DNA of 64,000 nucleotides from Actinomycetaceae bacterium. Lineage in GTDB: Bacteria; Actinomycetota; Actinomycetes; Actinomycetales; Actinomycetaceae. Of this stretch, positions 34,462 to 44,871 are shown piece by piece. Location: the NCBI GenBank assembly GCA_030527545.1, contig JAUNAP010000001.1, forward strand, positions 124,001 through 188,000, given 5' to 3'. The notes below the pieces were generated by a model that saw nothing but the letters and a program-made list of their open reading frames with translations, had not been told where the DNA came from and searched no databases. The position numbers were made by a program, and so were the translations under genes. Positions within the stretch are counted from its first letter, which is position 1, and every line of letters starts with the position of its first letter.

Positions 34462-36147
34462 ATGGACTACGCCTACCCCACCGACTATCTGCGGGATCGT
34501 GAGCGTGCTGCCGTCGCGGCGAGCGCTCCCGACGCGCTCATGAAGCGCGCTGCAGCCGCGATCGTGGACGGGTGCCGCGAGCTGCTCGCCCTTCACGATC
34601 GCGCCCCTCAGGGACCCGTGGCCGCTCTCGTGGGTGGCGGCGACAACGGCGGGGACGCGCTCTATGCGCTCGCCGGCCTCGCTGAGCAGGGGGTGGACAC
34701 GCTGGCGATCGTGTGCACCCCACACCCACACGAGCGAGCCCTGCGTGCCGCGGCCGCGGCCGGCGTCTCGCAGGTCGTCCCGGATCTGGCCTCTCATCCT
34801 CGCAAATCCTCGGTCGAAGTGGCGCGGGTGTGCTCGACGTGTGAGGTCATCATCGACGGACTCGTTGGCACGGGCGGCGACGGGCCGCTGCGCCAGCCCC
34901 TAGCTAGCCTCGTGGCGACGATCGCCAAAGCTCTGCGGGTCGATCAGCGTAGTGCCTCGCTGTCGGGGCGGCGCCGAAGCCCCCAGCACGCCACCGAGTC
35001 CAGGCGGCGGCGCCCCCTCGTGCTCGCCGTGGACCTGCCCTCCGGCATTGGCACGGACAACGCCAGGGTCGCCGGGGAGCACCTCGTGGCCGATCTCACG
35101 CTCACTATGGGGGCCCTCAAGCCGCAGGTGTGTGCGCCGCCTGCGGTCTATTCGTGCGGCCGGGTCGACACGTGCGACATCGGCCTCGATCTCGATCCTT
35201 CCCAGGCGGCCCTCGTGCGTGTGCGCGCTGAGGACGTCGGTGCGGCGTGGCCCGTGCCCGGCCCCACCGATCACAAATACACTCGCGGGGTTGCCTCGAT
35301 CCTCGCCGGCTCGAGCGCCTACCCCTTCACGGGGGTGCTATGCGTCCAGGCGGCCCAGCGTGCCGGATGCGGGATGGTTCGCTACAACGGCCCCGACGAG
35401 GCGGCCCTCGCGGTCCTCACGCGCTGCCCCGAGGCCGTCTCGACTCCAGGGCGGTTCCAGGCGGCCCTCGTTGGCCCCGGGCTTTCGGGCGACGACTCTG
35501 CGCGTTTGCGCGACGCCGCAGAGGTTGTTCGGCGCTGCCGCGCCGCGCACCTGCCTCTGGTCATGGACGCCGGCGCGCTCAGCGAATGGGCGACGATGTG
35601 CGAATCGATGCCGGAGGGGCGGCCGGGTCCTCTCACCATCCTCACCCCCCACGCGGGTGAGGCAGCGGCGCTGCTCACGCGTCTGGGTTGTGGTCAAAGG
35701 AGCGGTGGCGTCACCCGCGCCGATGTCGACGAGGAGCCGCTCGCGTGGGCAGGCAGGCTCGCCGAGGCGACCGGATGCGTCGTCTTGCTCAAGGGCCAGG
35801 CGAGTATCGTCGCGGCACGCGGCATCGTTCCCCACGTCGTTCGCGAGGCGCCGGGATGGGCGGGCACCGCTGGATCTGGTGACGTTTTGGCGGGAATCGT
35901 CGTCGCCGCCGTTGCGGGCGCTCAGGCACGTAGCGAAGAACGCGGGCGGGAGCTGCGGGTCGAAGACGTCGCCCGCGCGGGCGCTCATGCGGCGTGGGTA
36001 CATGCGCACGCCGCCGCGTTGGCGGCGGGCACGGCGCGCGGGATCGAGTCGGTGGGACACCCTATCGTCGCCACCGATATTGCCGATCATGTCCCCTACG
36101 CGATTGCGGCGGCGTTGTCGACGGATTCCAAGAGGTACAACGGATGA
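34462..36147 (+). CDS. nnrD: Bifunctional NAD(P)H-hydrate epimerase/dehydratase
   Basis: 561 residues. The N-terminal half is a YjeF_N epimerase (VALVGGGDNGGDALYALAGL, then VLAVDLPSGIGTDNA). The C-terminal half is the ADP-dependent dehydratase (HKYTRGVASILAGSSAYPFT; GTAGSGDVLAGIVVAA). Together they repair hydrated NADH and NADPH in the cytosol. An Arg/Ser-rich insert of about 25 residues near residue 165 breaks the epimerase half. It lies in the conserved glmS-nnr-alr-tsaE order and overlaps alr by 4 nt (ATGA). Confidence 0.93.
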   Translation: MDYAYPTDYLRDRERAAVAASAPDALMKRAAAAIVDGCRELLALHDRAPQGPVAALVGGGDNGGDALYALAGLAEQGVDTLAIVCTPHPHERALRAAAAAGVSQVVPDLASHPRKSSVEVARVCSTCEVIIDGLVGTGGDGPLRQPLASLVATIAKALRVDQRSASLSGRRRSPQHATESRRRRPLVLAVDLPSGIGTDNARVAGEHLVADLTLTMGALKPQVCAPPAVYSCGRVDTCDIGLDLDPSQAALVRVRAEDVGAAWPVPGPTDHKYTRGVASILAGSSAYPFTGVLCVQAAQRAGCGMVRYNGPDEAALAVLTRCPEAVSTPGRFQAALVGPGLSGDDSARLRDAAEVVRRCRAAHLPLVMDAGALSEWATMCESMPEGRPGPLTILTPHAGEAAALLTRLGCGQRSGGVTRADVDEEPLAWAGRLAEATGCVVLLKGQASIVAARGIVPHVVREAPGWAGTAGSGDVLAGIVVAAVAGAQARSEERGRELRVEDVARAGAHAAWVHAHAAALAAGTARGIESVGHPIVATDIADHVPYAIAAALSTDSKRYNG

Positions 36148-37352
36148 CTTCTGCAGCTGTGGCATGGCCGAGCGCCGGACGCGACCTCGAGCCCCTGCGG
36201 GCGACCTTTCCGGCCCGCGTCGTCGTCGATCCGTCAGCGATCGCACAGAACTTTCGCGCTCTCGATGCGTCCATCGACGCCGCCTCTATTGCCGTTATCA
36301 AGGCCGACGCCTACGGTCATGGCCTGTTCGCCGTCGCGGATGCGCTGGAGGGGGCCGGCTGTTCGACCTTTGCGCTAGCACAGGGCGAGGAGGCGCTGAG
36401 GCTTGCAAAGCACCTGCGCAGCTGTGGGAGCGAGGCTCGCATCCTCACCTGGATTACCTGGCCGGGTGAGGTGAGCGATCTCGTTGAGAGAGGGATCGAG
36501 CTTGGCGTGTCAACTCCCGAACAGGTGCATGCGGGAGCGCGGGCGGCCCACGCCTGCGGGGTCAACGCTCGTCTCCATCTTGCGATCGACACGGGGATGT
36601 CTCGCGCAGGCGCGATGCCGGAGGATTTTTCGGCCCTATGCGCGACGGCAGCCGCGGCTCACGGCGTTGACGTCGTTGGCGTGTGGTCCCATCTGGCCCG
36701 GGCCGACGACCTTACTAGCGATGGACAAGAGGCTACGCGCCGCCAAATCGAGCGTTTCGAGCAGGCATGCGAGCAGGCGCGCGCGCATGGCCTGACCCCG
36801 AGTGTTCGCCACCTCGCCGCCTCGGCGGGCGGGCTCGCTCACGCTCGAGCACACGCCGACGCCGTGAGGTGGGGGATTAGCCTCTACGGCTACGCGCCCT
36901 CGGCACAACTCGAGGCCGTGCGTCTGATCGAAGCGAAAAGGCTCGAGGCCCTCCTCATCTCCCTCAAGCGCGTGCCAGCCGGTAGCGAGGTGTCCTACGG
37001 GGGCACCTGGGTGGCGCCGGGAGAGCGCTGGCTGGGTATCGTGCCGGTCGGATACGCCAATGGCATCCCCCGCACCGCGTCGGGCCGAGCCGAGGTCGCT
37101 ATCGCGGGCCGGCGCTACCGCCAGGTCGGACGCATATGCATGGATCAGATGATCATCGACTTGGGGCCGGCCAGTGAACCCGCCCCAGCTGCGGTCGGTG
37201 ATCTCGTCGAGGTGCTGGGCGGGCGCGGGCCCGACGCGCGCGAATGGGCGGGGTGGGCCGAGACCATCCCCTACGAGATTCTCACGAGCTTCGGTCAGCG
37301 AGTGCCCTACCGCCTCGCCAATTCCAGCAAAGGAGACGACAGTGACCGTTGA
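36144..37352 (+). CDS. alr: Alanine racemase
   Basis: 402 residues, slightly long. It interconverts L- and D-alanine with PLP for peptidoglycan. The PLP lysine lies in AVIKADAYGHG and the catalytic Tyr in VSYGGTWVAPGERWLGIVPV. The C-terminal RICMDQMIIDLG block is present. The ATG overlaps the upstream stop (ATGA) and has GAGGT 8 nt before it. Its 3' end overlaps tsaE by 11 nt. Confidence 0.95.
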   Translation: MTSAAVAWPSAGRDLEPLRATFPARVVVDPSAIAQNFRALDASIDAASIAVIKADAYGHGLFAVADALEGAGCSTFALAQGEEALRLAKHLRSCGSEARILTWITWPGEVSDLVERGIELGVSTPEQVHAGARAAHACGVNARLHLAIDTGMSRAGAMPEDFSALCATAAAAHGVDVVGVWSHLARADDLTSDGQEATRRQIERFEQACEQARAHGLTPSVRHLAASAGGLAHARAHADAVRWGISLYGYAPSAQLEAVRLIEAKRLEALLISLKRVPAGSEVSYGGTWVAPGERWLGIVPVGYANGIPRTASGRAEVAIAGRRYRQVGRICMDQMIIDLGPASEPAPAAVGDLVEVLGGRGPDAREWAGWAETIPYEILTSFGQRVPYRLANSSKGDDSDR

Positions 37353-37881
37353 GATGACCCTCAACGATGTCGAGGCAACGCGTGCGTTCGGACGCGCCCT
37401 CGCATCCCAGCTTCGTGCCGGCGACCTTGTCATGTTGAGCGGCGAGCTCGGCGCCGGCAAGACGACGCTCACCCAGGGGATCGGCGAGGGGCTGGGCGTG
37501 CGCGGCGCCATCGCTTCGCCGACGTTCATCGTCGCGCGCTATCACGAACCCGGCCAGATGGGGGTGGGGCTCATTCACGCCGACGCCTATCGGATCACCT
37601 CACTCGAAGACCTTGCAACGCTCGACCTTGAAGCTTCGCTGGCCGAATGCGTCGTCGTCGTCGAGTGGGGACGCGGGCTCGTCGAGGACGTGAGCGCCTC
37701 ACGCATCGAGATCGACATCGACCGCGCCAGCGGATCCGGCGTCGTGGTTGGCGATGATGGCGTTGTCGATCTGACGGGACTGGACGGGGGTATCCGGCGT
37801 GTGAGCGTGCGTGCCCTCGGCGAGCGCGCGAGGACGTTCGATGAGGGGCGCCTGCGCGAGGCGTTCGCGTCTAAGGACTAG
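37342..37881 (+). CDS. tsaE: tRNA t6A biosynthesis ATPase TsaE
   Basis: 179 residues. The Walker A GELGAGKTTLTQGI and SPTFIVARYH segments identify TsaE, the ATPase that drives the TsaBDE complex in t6A37 modification of ANN-decoding tRNAs. A GTG start at 37342 with AGGAG 7 nt upstream is preferred; it overlaps the alr end by 11 nt. The following gene is tsaB. The C-terminal third after residue 125 is more variable, as usual. Confidence 0.93.
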   Translation: MTVEMTLNDVEATRAFGRALASQLRAGDLVMLSGELGAGKTTLTQGIGEGLGVRGAIASPTFIVARYHEPGQMGVGLIHADAYRITSLEDLATLDLEASLAECVVVVEWGRGLVEDVSASRIEIDIDRASGSGVVVGDDGVVDLTGLDGGIRRVSVRALGERARTFDEGRLREAFASKD

Positions 37882-37890
37882 ACTGTGCCC
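37879..37890 (+). promoter_or_regulatory. -10 box of leaderless tsaB promoter
   Basis: TAGACT at 37879-37884, overlapping the tsaE stop, is followed by 6 nt and the GTG at 37891. It allows tsaB to be transcribed separately and points to the second of two in-frame GTG codons. Confidence 0.55.
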
Positions 37891-38565
37891 GTGCGTTATC
37901 TCTGTCTCGACACGTCCGCCGGTGCCACGTGCGCGCTGTGGGATTGCGAGGAGGGAGTGCTCGCCCGCGGCGAGCTCGACTCCCCACGCGCCCACGCCGA
38001 ACAGCTTTCCCCGCTTATCGCCAGGGTCATCCGTGAGGCCGGCTGGAAGGGGCTAGGCGAGGCGGGTATCACCGGCGTCGCCGTGGGAACTGGCCCCGCG
38101 CCCTTCACAGGTCTGCGCGCCGGGCTCGTGACGGCTCGCACGATCGCCTACACGCTCGGCGTGGATGTGTGGGGAATCTGTTCGCTCGATGCACTCGCAC
38201 GCCAGGTTCTTGACGTGTTGGATCCAAGCGCGAAGATCGCGATCGTCACGGATGCGCGCCGGCGCGAGGTTTATGCGGCAACGTACGAGGCGCAGGGGCC
38301 GACGAATGTTGCGTGTTCGTGGGGCCCTGAGGTGATGACCGCCTCGGACCTGGCTCGCCGTCTACCTCCGCACGTGCAGGTGTTCGGAGCGGGGGCCCAC
38401 CTTTACCGTGGCGAGCTGGAGGCCCTCGGTGAGGCTGATTTGCGCCTGGATGCCGCCCACCTCGGTCGCCTCGTGCACGCTCGTCGTGCGAGCGGGGCGA
38501 ATGCGAGCGAGTTCCCCACCGAGCCGCTGTATCTGCGTCGACCCGACATACACGGCCAGAAATGA
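37891..38565 (+). CDS. tsaB: tRNA t6A biosynthesis protein TsaB
   Basis: 224 residues. The N-terminal RYLCLDTSAGATCALWD and the later GTGPAPFTGLRAGLVTARTI are the ASKHA-fold marks of TsaB, the scaffold partner of TsaD in t6A formation. No catalytic site is expected in TsaB. The start is the GTG at 37891 by the -10 box; a GTG two codons earlier is the alternative. Ends overlapping rimI by 4 nt (ATGA). Confidence 0.93.
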   Translation: MRYLCLDTSAGATCALWDCEEGVLARGELDSPRAHAEQLSPLIARVIREAGWKGLGEAGITGVAVGTGPAPFTGLRAGLVTARTIAYTLGVDVWGICSLDALARQVLDVLDPSAKIAIVTDARRREVYAATYEAQGPTNVACSWGPEVMTASDLARRLPPHVQVFGAGAHLYRGELEALGEADLRLDAAHLGRLVHARRASGANASEFPTEPLYLRRPDIHGQK

Positions 38566-39089
38566 TTCCACCGTGGCGGCTGTGCCCGGCGGCCGCGGGC
38601 GACGCGCAGGCCCTGGCGCGCCTGGATGCCGAGGTCTTTGGCTCGCAGGCGTGGAGTGAGTCTCTCTTGGCTCATGCGATCGCCGGATCGGGCCGCGCCG
38701 GAGACGGAGGACCGCTCACGAGTGTCGTCCTTGCTCGAGACGACTCGCAGATCCTTGGCTACATCGTCACGAGCGCGATCATCCCCGAGGGCAGCGTTGA
38801 TTCTCTCGCCGTCGCGGCCCACGCGCGCCGGCGGGGCATTGGGGCCGCTCTTCTCGACCGCGGGCTCGCCGATGCGCGCGCCCGTGGGGTAAGCGAGGTC
38901 TACCTCGAGGTGCGGGCCGGAAACACCCCTGCCATTGGCCTGTATCGTTCGCGCGGTTTCACACGTTTCGCACTGAGGAGGAACTACTATTCTCACCCTC
39001 GTGAGGACGCCTGGTGCATGCGCACACGAGCGGGTGTCGGCGCGATCGGAGCGGAGACAATAGGCGAGGCACGGCCCACAATTTCATGA
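38562..39089 (+). CDS. rimI: Ribosomal-protein-alanine N-acetyltransferase RimI
   Basis: 175 residues of the GNAT fold. The acetyl-CoA loop is HARRRGIGAALL and the later VRAGNTPAIGLYRSRGFTRF is characteristic of RimI, with NYYSHPREDAWCM following it. It acetylates the N terminus of ribosomal protein S18. In many actinobacteria tsaD follows; here sdhCAB comes next after a 197-nt gap. The tail after residue 155 is Ala/Gly-rich and unassigned. Confidence 0.9.
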   Translation: MIPPWRLCPAAAGDAQALARLDAEVFGSQAWSESLLAHAIAGSGRAGDGGPLTSVVLARDDSQILGYIVTSAIIPEGSVDSLAVAAHARRRGIGAALLDRGLADARARGVSEVYLEVRAGNTPAIGLYRSRGFTRFALRRNYYSHPREDAWCMRTRAGVGAIGAETIGEARPTIS

Positions 39090-39274
39090 TCGCGACGTTG
39101 CGAATTCGCTGAGCGAGCGCGGCGCGTCGCGGGGGATTGCGCGCCGGTTCCTGCTCTTGTCGGCACGGGCAAGAACACGCTAAAACGCCGACACGACGCG
39201 GGAAAGATCTCCTCGCGTGCCGCGGGGTTCGTGGGTCTCGCACTAAAGGCCCATATCTGTGCGGGTTGGCTGGT

Positions 39275-39286
39275 TAGCCTGGCGTC
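39275..39286 (+). promoter_or_regulatory. -10 box of leaderless sdhC promoter
   Basis: TAGCCT at 39275-39280 is followed by 6 nt and the GTG at 39287. The core GGTTAGCCT around it matches the centre of the DtxR consensus, but the flanks do not. Confidence 0.5.
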
Positions 39287-40045
39287 GTGGCCAAGAACAA
39301 TGCAACACCAGCGAGGCGACACGCCTGGAACACCCAGGTGTTCATGAAACAGTGCATGGCTGTTTCTGGTGTCGTCTTCGTCCTATTCGTCCTCATGCAC
39401 TCCTACGGCAACCTCAAGATCCTCGCGGGTCCTGAGGCCTACAACGGGTACGCGCACCACCTGCGGACGTTCCTCACGCCGATCCTTCCCTACGAGGGAT
39501 TCTTGTGGCTGTTCCGCATCGTGCTCATCGTGCTCATCCTCATCCACATGGGCTCGGCGTTCCACCTGTGGATTCGCGGTCGCAAGGCGCGTGGTGCCTC
39601 CTACGATAAGAAGAAGAACGTCGTCCACAACTATGCCGCCCGCACCATGATGTTCGGCGGCATCTACCTGACCATTTTCATCGTCTTCCACATCTTCCAC
39701 TTCACGACGAAGCACATCCAGATCGGTCACGCCACAAACTATGGCGCCCAGACCGTGGATGTCCACGGCGAGGCCGTTCCTGTCGCCCCGTGGAACATGA
39801 TGGTGACGACGTTCAGCCCCGAGAACTGGTGGACGCTCATCATCTACCTGCTCGCCGTTGCCTGCGTGGGCCTTCACGTCTCGCACGGTGTGTGGTCGGC
39901 GCTGCAGACGCTCGGCTGGCTGCGTGGCAACACGCGTCGCTTCGTCGTCCCGATCTCGGGCTGCATCGGCGCGCTCATCTTCATCATGTTCGCGATCCCG
40001 CCGCTCTATCTTGTGTTCACCCAGCCGGCTCCGGTGGGAATCTAA
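39287..40045 (+). CDS. sdhC: Succinate dehydrogenase cytochrome b subunit
   Basis: 252 residues, five hydrophobic segments, of the single-subunit type-B anchor used with menaquinone. Likely haem histidines are seen in LMHSYGNLKIL, HHLRTFL, HMGSAFHLWIRG, VFHIFHFTTKH and LHVSHGVWSALQTLG. It anchors SdhAB on the cytosolic side and passes electrons to quinone. The GTG start has a -10 box 6 nt upstream, indicating a leaderless transcript. First gene of sdhCAB. Confidence 0.93.
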   Translation: MAKNNATPARRHAWNTQVFMKQCMAVSGVVFVLFVLMHSYGNLKILAGPEAYNGYAHHLRTFLTPILPYEGFLWLFRIVLIVLILIHMGSAFHLWIRGRKARGASYDKKKNVVHNYAARTMMFGGIYLTIFIVFHIFHFTTKHIQIGHATNYGAQTVDVHGEAVPVAPWNMMVTTFSPENWWTLIIYLLAVACVGLHVSHGVWSALQTLGWLRGNTRRFVVPISGCIGALIFIMFAIPPLYLVFTQPAPVGI

Positions 40046-40057
40046 GGGGGAGAGATC

Positions 40058-42033
<1,976 letters not shown>

Positions 42034-42037
<4 letters not shown>

Positions 42038-42786
42038 ACATCACACTGAGGATTTGGCGTCAGGCGTCCCCGCAGGCCGAGGGCGCGATTCACGAATACG
42101 AGGTCCGCGGCGTCAGCGAGGATTCGTCCTTCCTGGAGATGCTGGACATCTTGAACGAGGAGCTGTTCGCGCGCGGCGAGGAGCCGATCGCGTTCGACTC
42201 CGACTGTCGCGAGGGCATTTGCGGCATGTGCGGTCTCGTCATCAACGGCGTGCCTCACGGCAACGATTACGGCGACAACGGCACGACCTGCCAGCTGCAT
42301 ATGCGCCACTACAAGGACGGCGACACAATCACGATCGAGCCGTGGCGCTCGACCGCGTTCCCGGTCATCAAGGACCTCGTCGTCAATCGTGCGGCCCTCG
42401 ATAAGATCATCCAGGCGGGCGGCTACATCTCGGTCAACACCGGTGGTGCCCCCGATGCTCATGCGACCCCGGTGCCCAAGGAGGACGCCGACAAGTCGTT
42501 CGAGGCGGCGGCGTGCATCGGCTGCGGCGCGTGCGTTGCGGCGTGTCCGAACGGTTCGGCCATGCTCTTCACGTCGGCTAAGGTCACCCACCTTGGGCTT
42601 CTTCCGCAAGGTAAGCCGGAGAACCTGCGCCGCGTGACGAACATGATGAACACGATGGATGAGCTCGGCTTCGGCGGATGCACGAACTACGGCGAATGCT
42701 CGGCCGTATGCCCGAAGAACATTCCGCTCGATGTCATTTCGACGTTGAACCGCCAGCTCGGTAAGGCGGTCTTCAAGGGCGTCTAG
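42034..42786 (+). CDS. sdhB: Succinate dehydrogenase iron-sulfur subunit
   Basis: 250 residues from a GTG that overlaps the sdhA stop. The three clusters are visible: 2Fe-2S at [16 protein letters not shown] (with a later CQLH), 4Fe-4S at [15 protein letters not shown], and 3Fe-4S at [15 protein letters not shown]. It carries electrons from FAD to SdhC. Last gene of the operon, followed by a strong terminator. Confidence 0.96.
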
Positions 42787-42807
42787 CGCTCATCATTTGG
42801 CCACACG

Positions 42808-42848
42808 GACGCGGCGGCCCATCTTAAGAGGGGATGGGCCGCCGCGTC
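42808..42848 (+). terminator. sdhCAB terminator
   Basis: A perfect 16-bp stem (GACGCGGCGGCCCATC and its complement) with a 9-nt loop lies 22 nt after the sdhB stop. Confidence 0.85.
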
Positions 42849-43113
42849 GCTGTTCTCGCAAGCTAGTTCGCTGGCACCCGAATTTGTGACGTGGGTTCTT
42901 CCCTTAATGGGTGGGCTCGCCGAGGCGAGGGGAGGGCGCCGCCGTGCCATGAGCCCGAGGGAATGTGGCGGATTCTAGCGGTATTTGCCGCTTCGGGGGC
43001 CCTCAGATAGGTCGACCTTTGTCACCGCCTCATTCGAGCGCCTCCGTCGGGATAATGTGAGAGGTATCAAGATCATCGGTAACCCCAGACCCCTGTGAGA
43101 GGGCGGACTCAGC
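42849..43113 (+). promoter_or_regulatory. Non-coding region upstream of dtxR
   Basis: About 265 nt without a gene. The only promoter-like element is GATAAT at 43051-43056, about 57 nt before the GTG start, with no convincing -35 box. A GAGGGCGG stretch just before the GTG is the likely ribosome site. No DtxR box or other repeat is evident here. Confidence 0.4.
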
Positions 43114-43791
43114 GTGAGCGAACTCATCGATACGACGGAGATGTACCTGAAGACTGTCCTCGAGATGGAGGAGGACGGCGTGACGCCGCTGCGGGCGCGC
43201 ATCGTCGAGCGCCTCGGACACTCGGGACCCACGGTGTCGCAGACGGTATCGCGCATGGAACGTGACGGACTCGTCCACGTCGGACGCGACCGTCGCGTGG
43301 AGCTGTCGGAGGAGGGACGCGAGCGCGCGGTCACCGTTCTCAAGAAGCACAGGCTCGCCGAGAGGCTCCTCCTCGACGTCATTGGGTTGGACTGGTGGCT
43401 CGTGCACGATGAGGCGTGCAGGTGGGAACACGTCATGTCGGATGCGGTCGAGGACCGCTTGCGCACCCTGCTTCGCGACGTCGATCGCGACCCGTATGGA
43501 AATCCCATCCCGGGTGGTGGGGCTAGTCGGCATCCCGACGAGATCTCGTGTGCGGAGGCGGTCGACATCCACGGGCCGCTGACGAAGGCGCGCGTGACCC
43601 GCATCGGTGAGCCTATCCAGGCCGAGGTCAAGCTTTTGCGTCAGCTTGGAGAGTTGGGCTTTACGCAGGGCGCCGTCGTCGGTCTGGAGCCCGTGCGTGA
43701 GGATGTCGTCGTCTACAGCTCGGATCATCCCGACGGCGTGCGTGTCGCCGGGTATCTCGCGCTTCACTATTTTGTGACTCTCGAGTCCTAG
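43114..43791 (+). CDS. dtxR: Iron-dependent repressor DtxR/IdeR
   Basis: 225 residues and very like diphtheria DtxR: N-terminal DTTEMYLKTVLEMEEDGVTP, recognition helix SGPTVSQTVSRMERDGL, and metal-site residues in KKHRLAERLL (ancillary His), VHDEACRWEHV (Cys, Glu, His of the primary site plus ancillary His). A C-terminal SH3-like domain follows residue 150. It represses iron-uptake genes when Fe(II) is present. The siderophore operon at 16-20 kb is the natural target. GTG start, monocistronic, ended by a strong terminator. Confidence 0.95.
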   Translation: MSELIDTTEMYLKTVLEMEEDGVTPLRARIVERLGHSGPTVSQTVSRMERDGLVHVGRDRRVELSEEGRERAVTVLKKHRLAERLLLDVIGLDWWLVHDEACRWEHVMSDAVEDRLRTLLRDVDRDPYGNPIPGGGASRHPDEISCAEAVDIHGPLTKARVTRIGEPIQAEVKLLRQLGELGFTQGAVVGLEPVREDVVVYSSDHPDGVRVAGYLALHYFVTLES

Positions 43792-43803
43792 AACGTGGAT
43801 GGA

Positions 43804-43837
43804 AACAGTGGGGCGCCGCTTCCGGCGCCCCACTGTT
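43804..43837 (+). terminator. dtxR terminator
   Basis: A perfect 15-bp stem (AACAGTGGGGCGCCG and its complement) with a CTTC loop follows the dtxR stop by 12 nt. Confidence 0.88.
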
Positions 43838-43878
43838 GTTATCAAAACGTGATGTGTCGAAGACCTCATCTCGCGAGT

Positions 43879-43894
43879 GTTACCAAAGCGTGAC
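43879..43894 (+). promoter_or_regulatory. MtrA-like direct repeat upstream of the NlpC/P60 gene
   Basis: GTTAC, 6 nt, GTGAC forms a direct repeat of the GTnAC-N6-GTnAC type reported for MtrA sites before actinobacterial cell-wall hydrolase genes. It lies about 90 nt before the GTG start, near a possible TTACAGT -10 at 43911-43917. Confidence 0.35.
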
Positions 43895-43985
43895 ATTTTG
43901 TGATCGCTCCGTTACAGTGGAGTCTGTTGTCACGGGAGCCGGGCATGACCGGTTCCGTCCCGCACACTAGAGGAGACCATCAATC

Positions 43986-44738
43986 GTGGCTCACCGTTCC
44001 GCCCGCCATCGCGCAGCTTGCCGTCCCACCACCCCACTTACTGTCGCAGCGGGCGCTCTCACCGCTCCCGAGGCTCGCCGCAAGGCGCTCGCCCTGGCCT
44101 CGTCGGGTCTCGCGATCGGCGTGATCGCCGCTCAGGGTGCCACCGATCCGGCCTTCGCCGATTCGTCGCGCGCGAAGCAAACGGGGACGAAGCAGACGGT
44201 CGCCATCAACAAGGCGGTTACGGCCGCCGAGGGCGAGTTTACGATTACCCAGGCGACCATGAAGAAGGTCGAGAAGCCGGTCGTCACCGAAGAGGTCGTC
44301 ACCTACTCCGACGGGCGTACGGTTACGGTTAACCGCGGCTCCGGTGCGGCGTCGACGTCTTACTCGCAGCCCGCATCCTTCTCCTCCGCCACGCTGCCCG
44401 CCGCTAATGGTTCGGTGGCCGCCATCGCCCAGCAGTACCTGGGCGTTCCTTATGTCTACGGCGGGTCGACACCCGCGGGCTTCGACTGCTCGGGCTTCGT
44501 CAAGTATGTTTACGCTCAGGCCGGTAAGGCCGTCAACGGGCGCACGGATCGCTCGATCATGGCCGGTGGGACGAAGATCCCGCTGTCGCAAGCCCAGCCC
44601 GGCGATATCTTGTGGCACGCTGGCCACGTTGGTATCTACCTCGGTAACGGCATGTACATTCACGCTCCGAAGCCGGGCGATCACGTGAAGATCGCCCCCA
44701 TGGCCTACGGCGGCTTCACGACGGCTGTTCGCTACTAG
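43986..44738 (+). CDS. Secreted NlpC/P60 peptidoglycan endopeptidase
   Basis: 250 residues. The N-terminal region is a long signal peptide (cut near AFA|DS, about residue 58), then a G5-like segment (VVTEEVVTYSDGRTVTVNRG) and a Ser/Ala linker. The NlpC/P60 catalytic domain (about 142-250) has Cys in AGFDCSGFVKYVY and His in WHAGHVGIYLG, with a third polar His in YIHAPKPG. It cuts gamma-D-Glu-mDAP or equivalent stem-peptide bonds outside the cell. GTG start with AGAGGAG upstream. Confidence 0.92.
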   Translation: MAHRSARHRAACRPTTPLTVAAGALTAPEARRKALALASSGLAIGVIAAQGATDPAFADSSRAKQTGTKQTVAINKAVTAAEGEFTITQATMKKVEKPVVTEEVVTYSDGRTVTVNRGSGAASTSYSQPASFSSATLPAANGSVAAIAQQYLGVPYVYGGSTPAGFDCSGFVKYVYAQAGKAVNGRTDRSIMAGGTKIPLSQAQPGDILWHAGHVGIYLGNGMYIHAPKPGDHVKIAPMAYGGFTTAVRY

Positions 44739-44754
44739 CGGTCGGCCGCAAAGT

Positions 44755-44782
44755 AAAGGGGAGGCAATGCCTCCCCTTTTTT
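44755..44782 (+). terminator. Terminator of the NlpC/P60 gene
   Basis: An 11-bp stem (AAAGGGGAGGC and its complement) with an AAT loop is followed by a six-T tract (44777-44782 overlap the stem end). Confidence 0.88.
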
Positions 44783-44871
44783 CTTGCTGTAATCGCGATA
44801 CAGATCACAAAAGAGGCGGCGCGGGCGTACGATGGTGGTGTCTGGAACACGAGTACGAGGAGGTATCCACC

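Noticed and set aside
43898-43985. c-di-AMP (ydaO-type) riboswitch before the NlpC/P60 gene
   Set aside because: Such genes often have one, but the leader is only about 70 nt and lacks the conserved core sequences.
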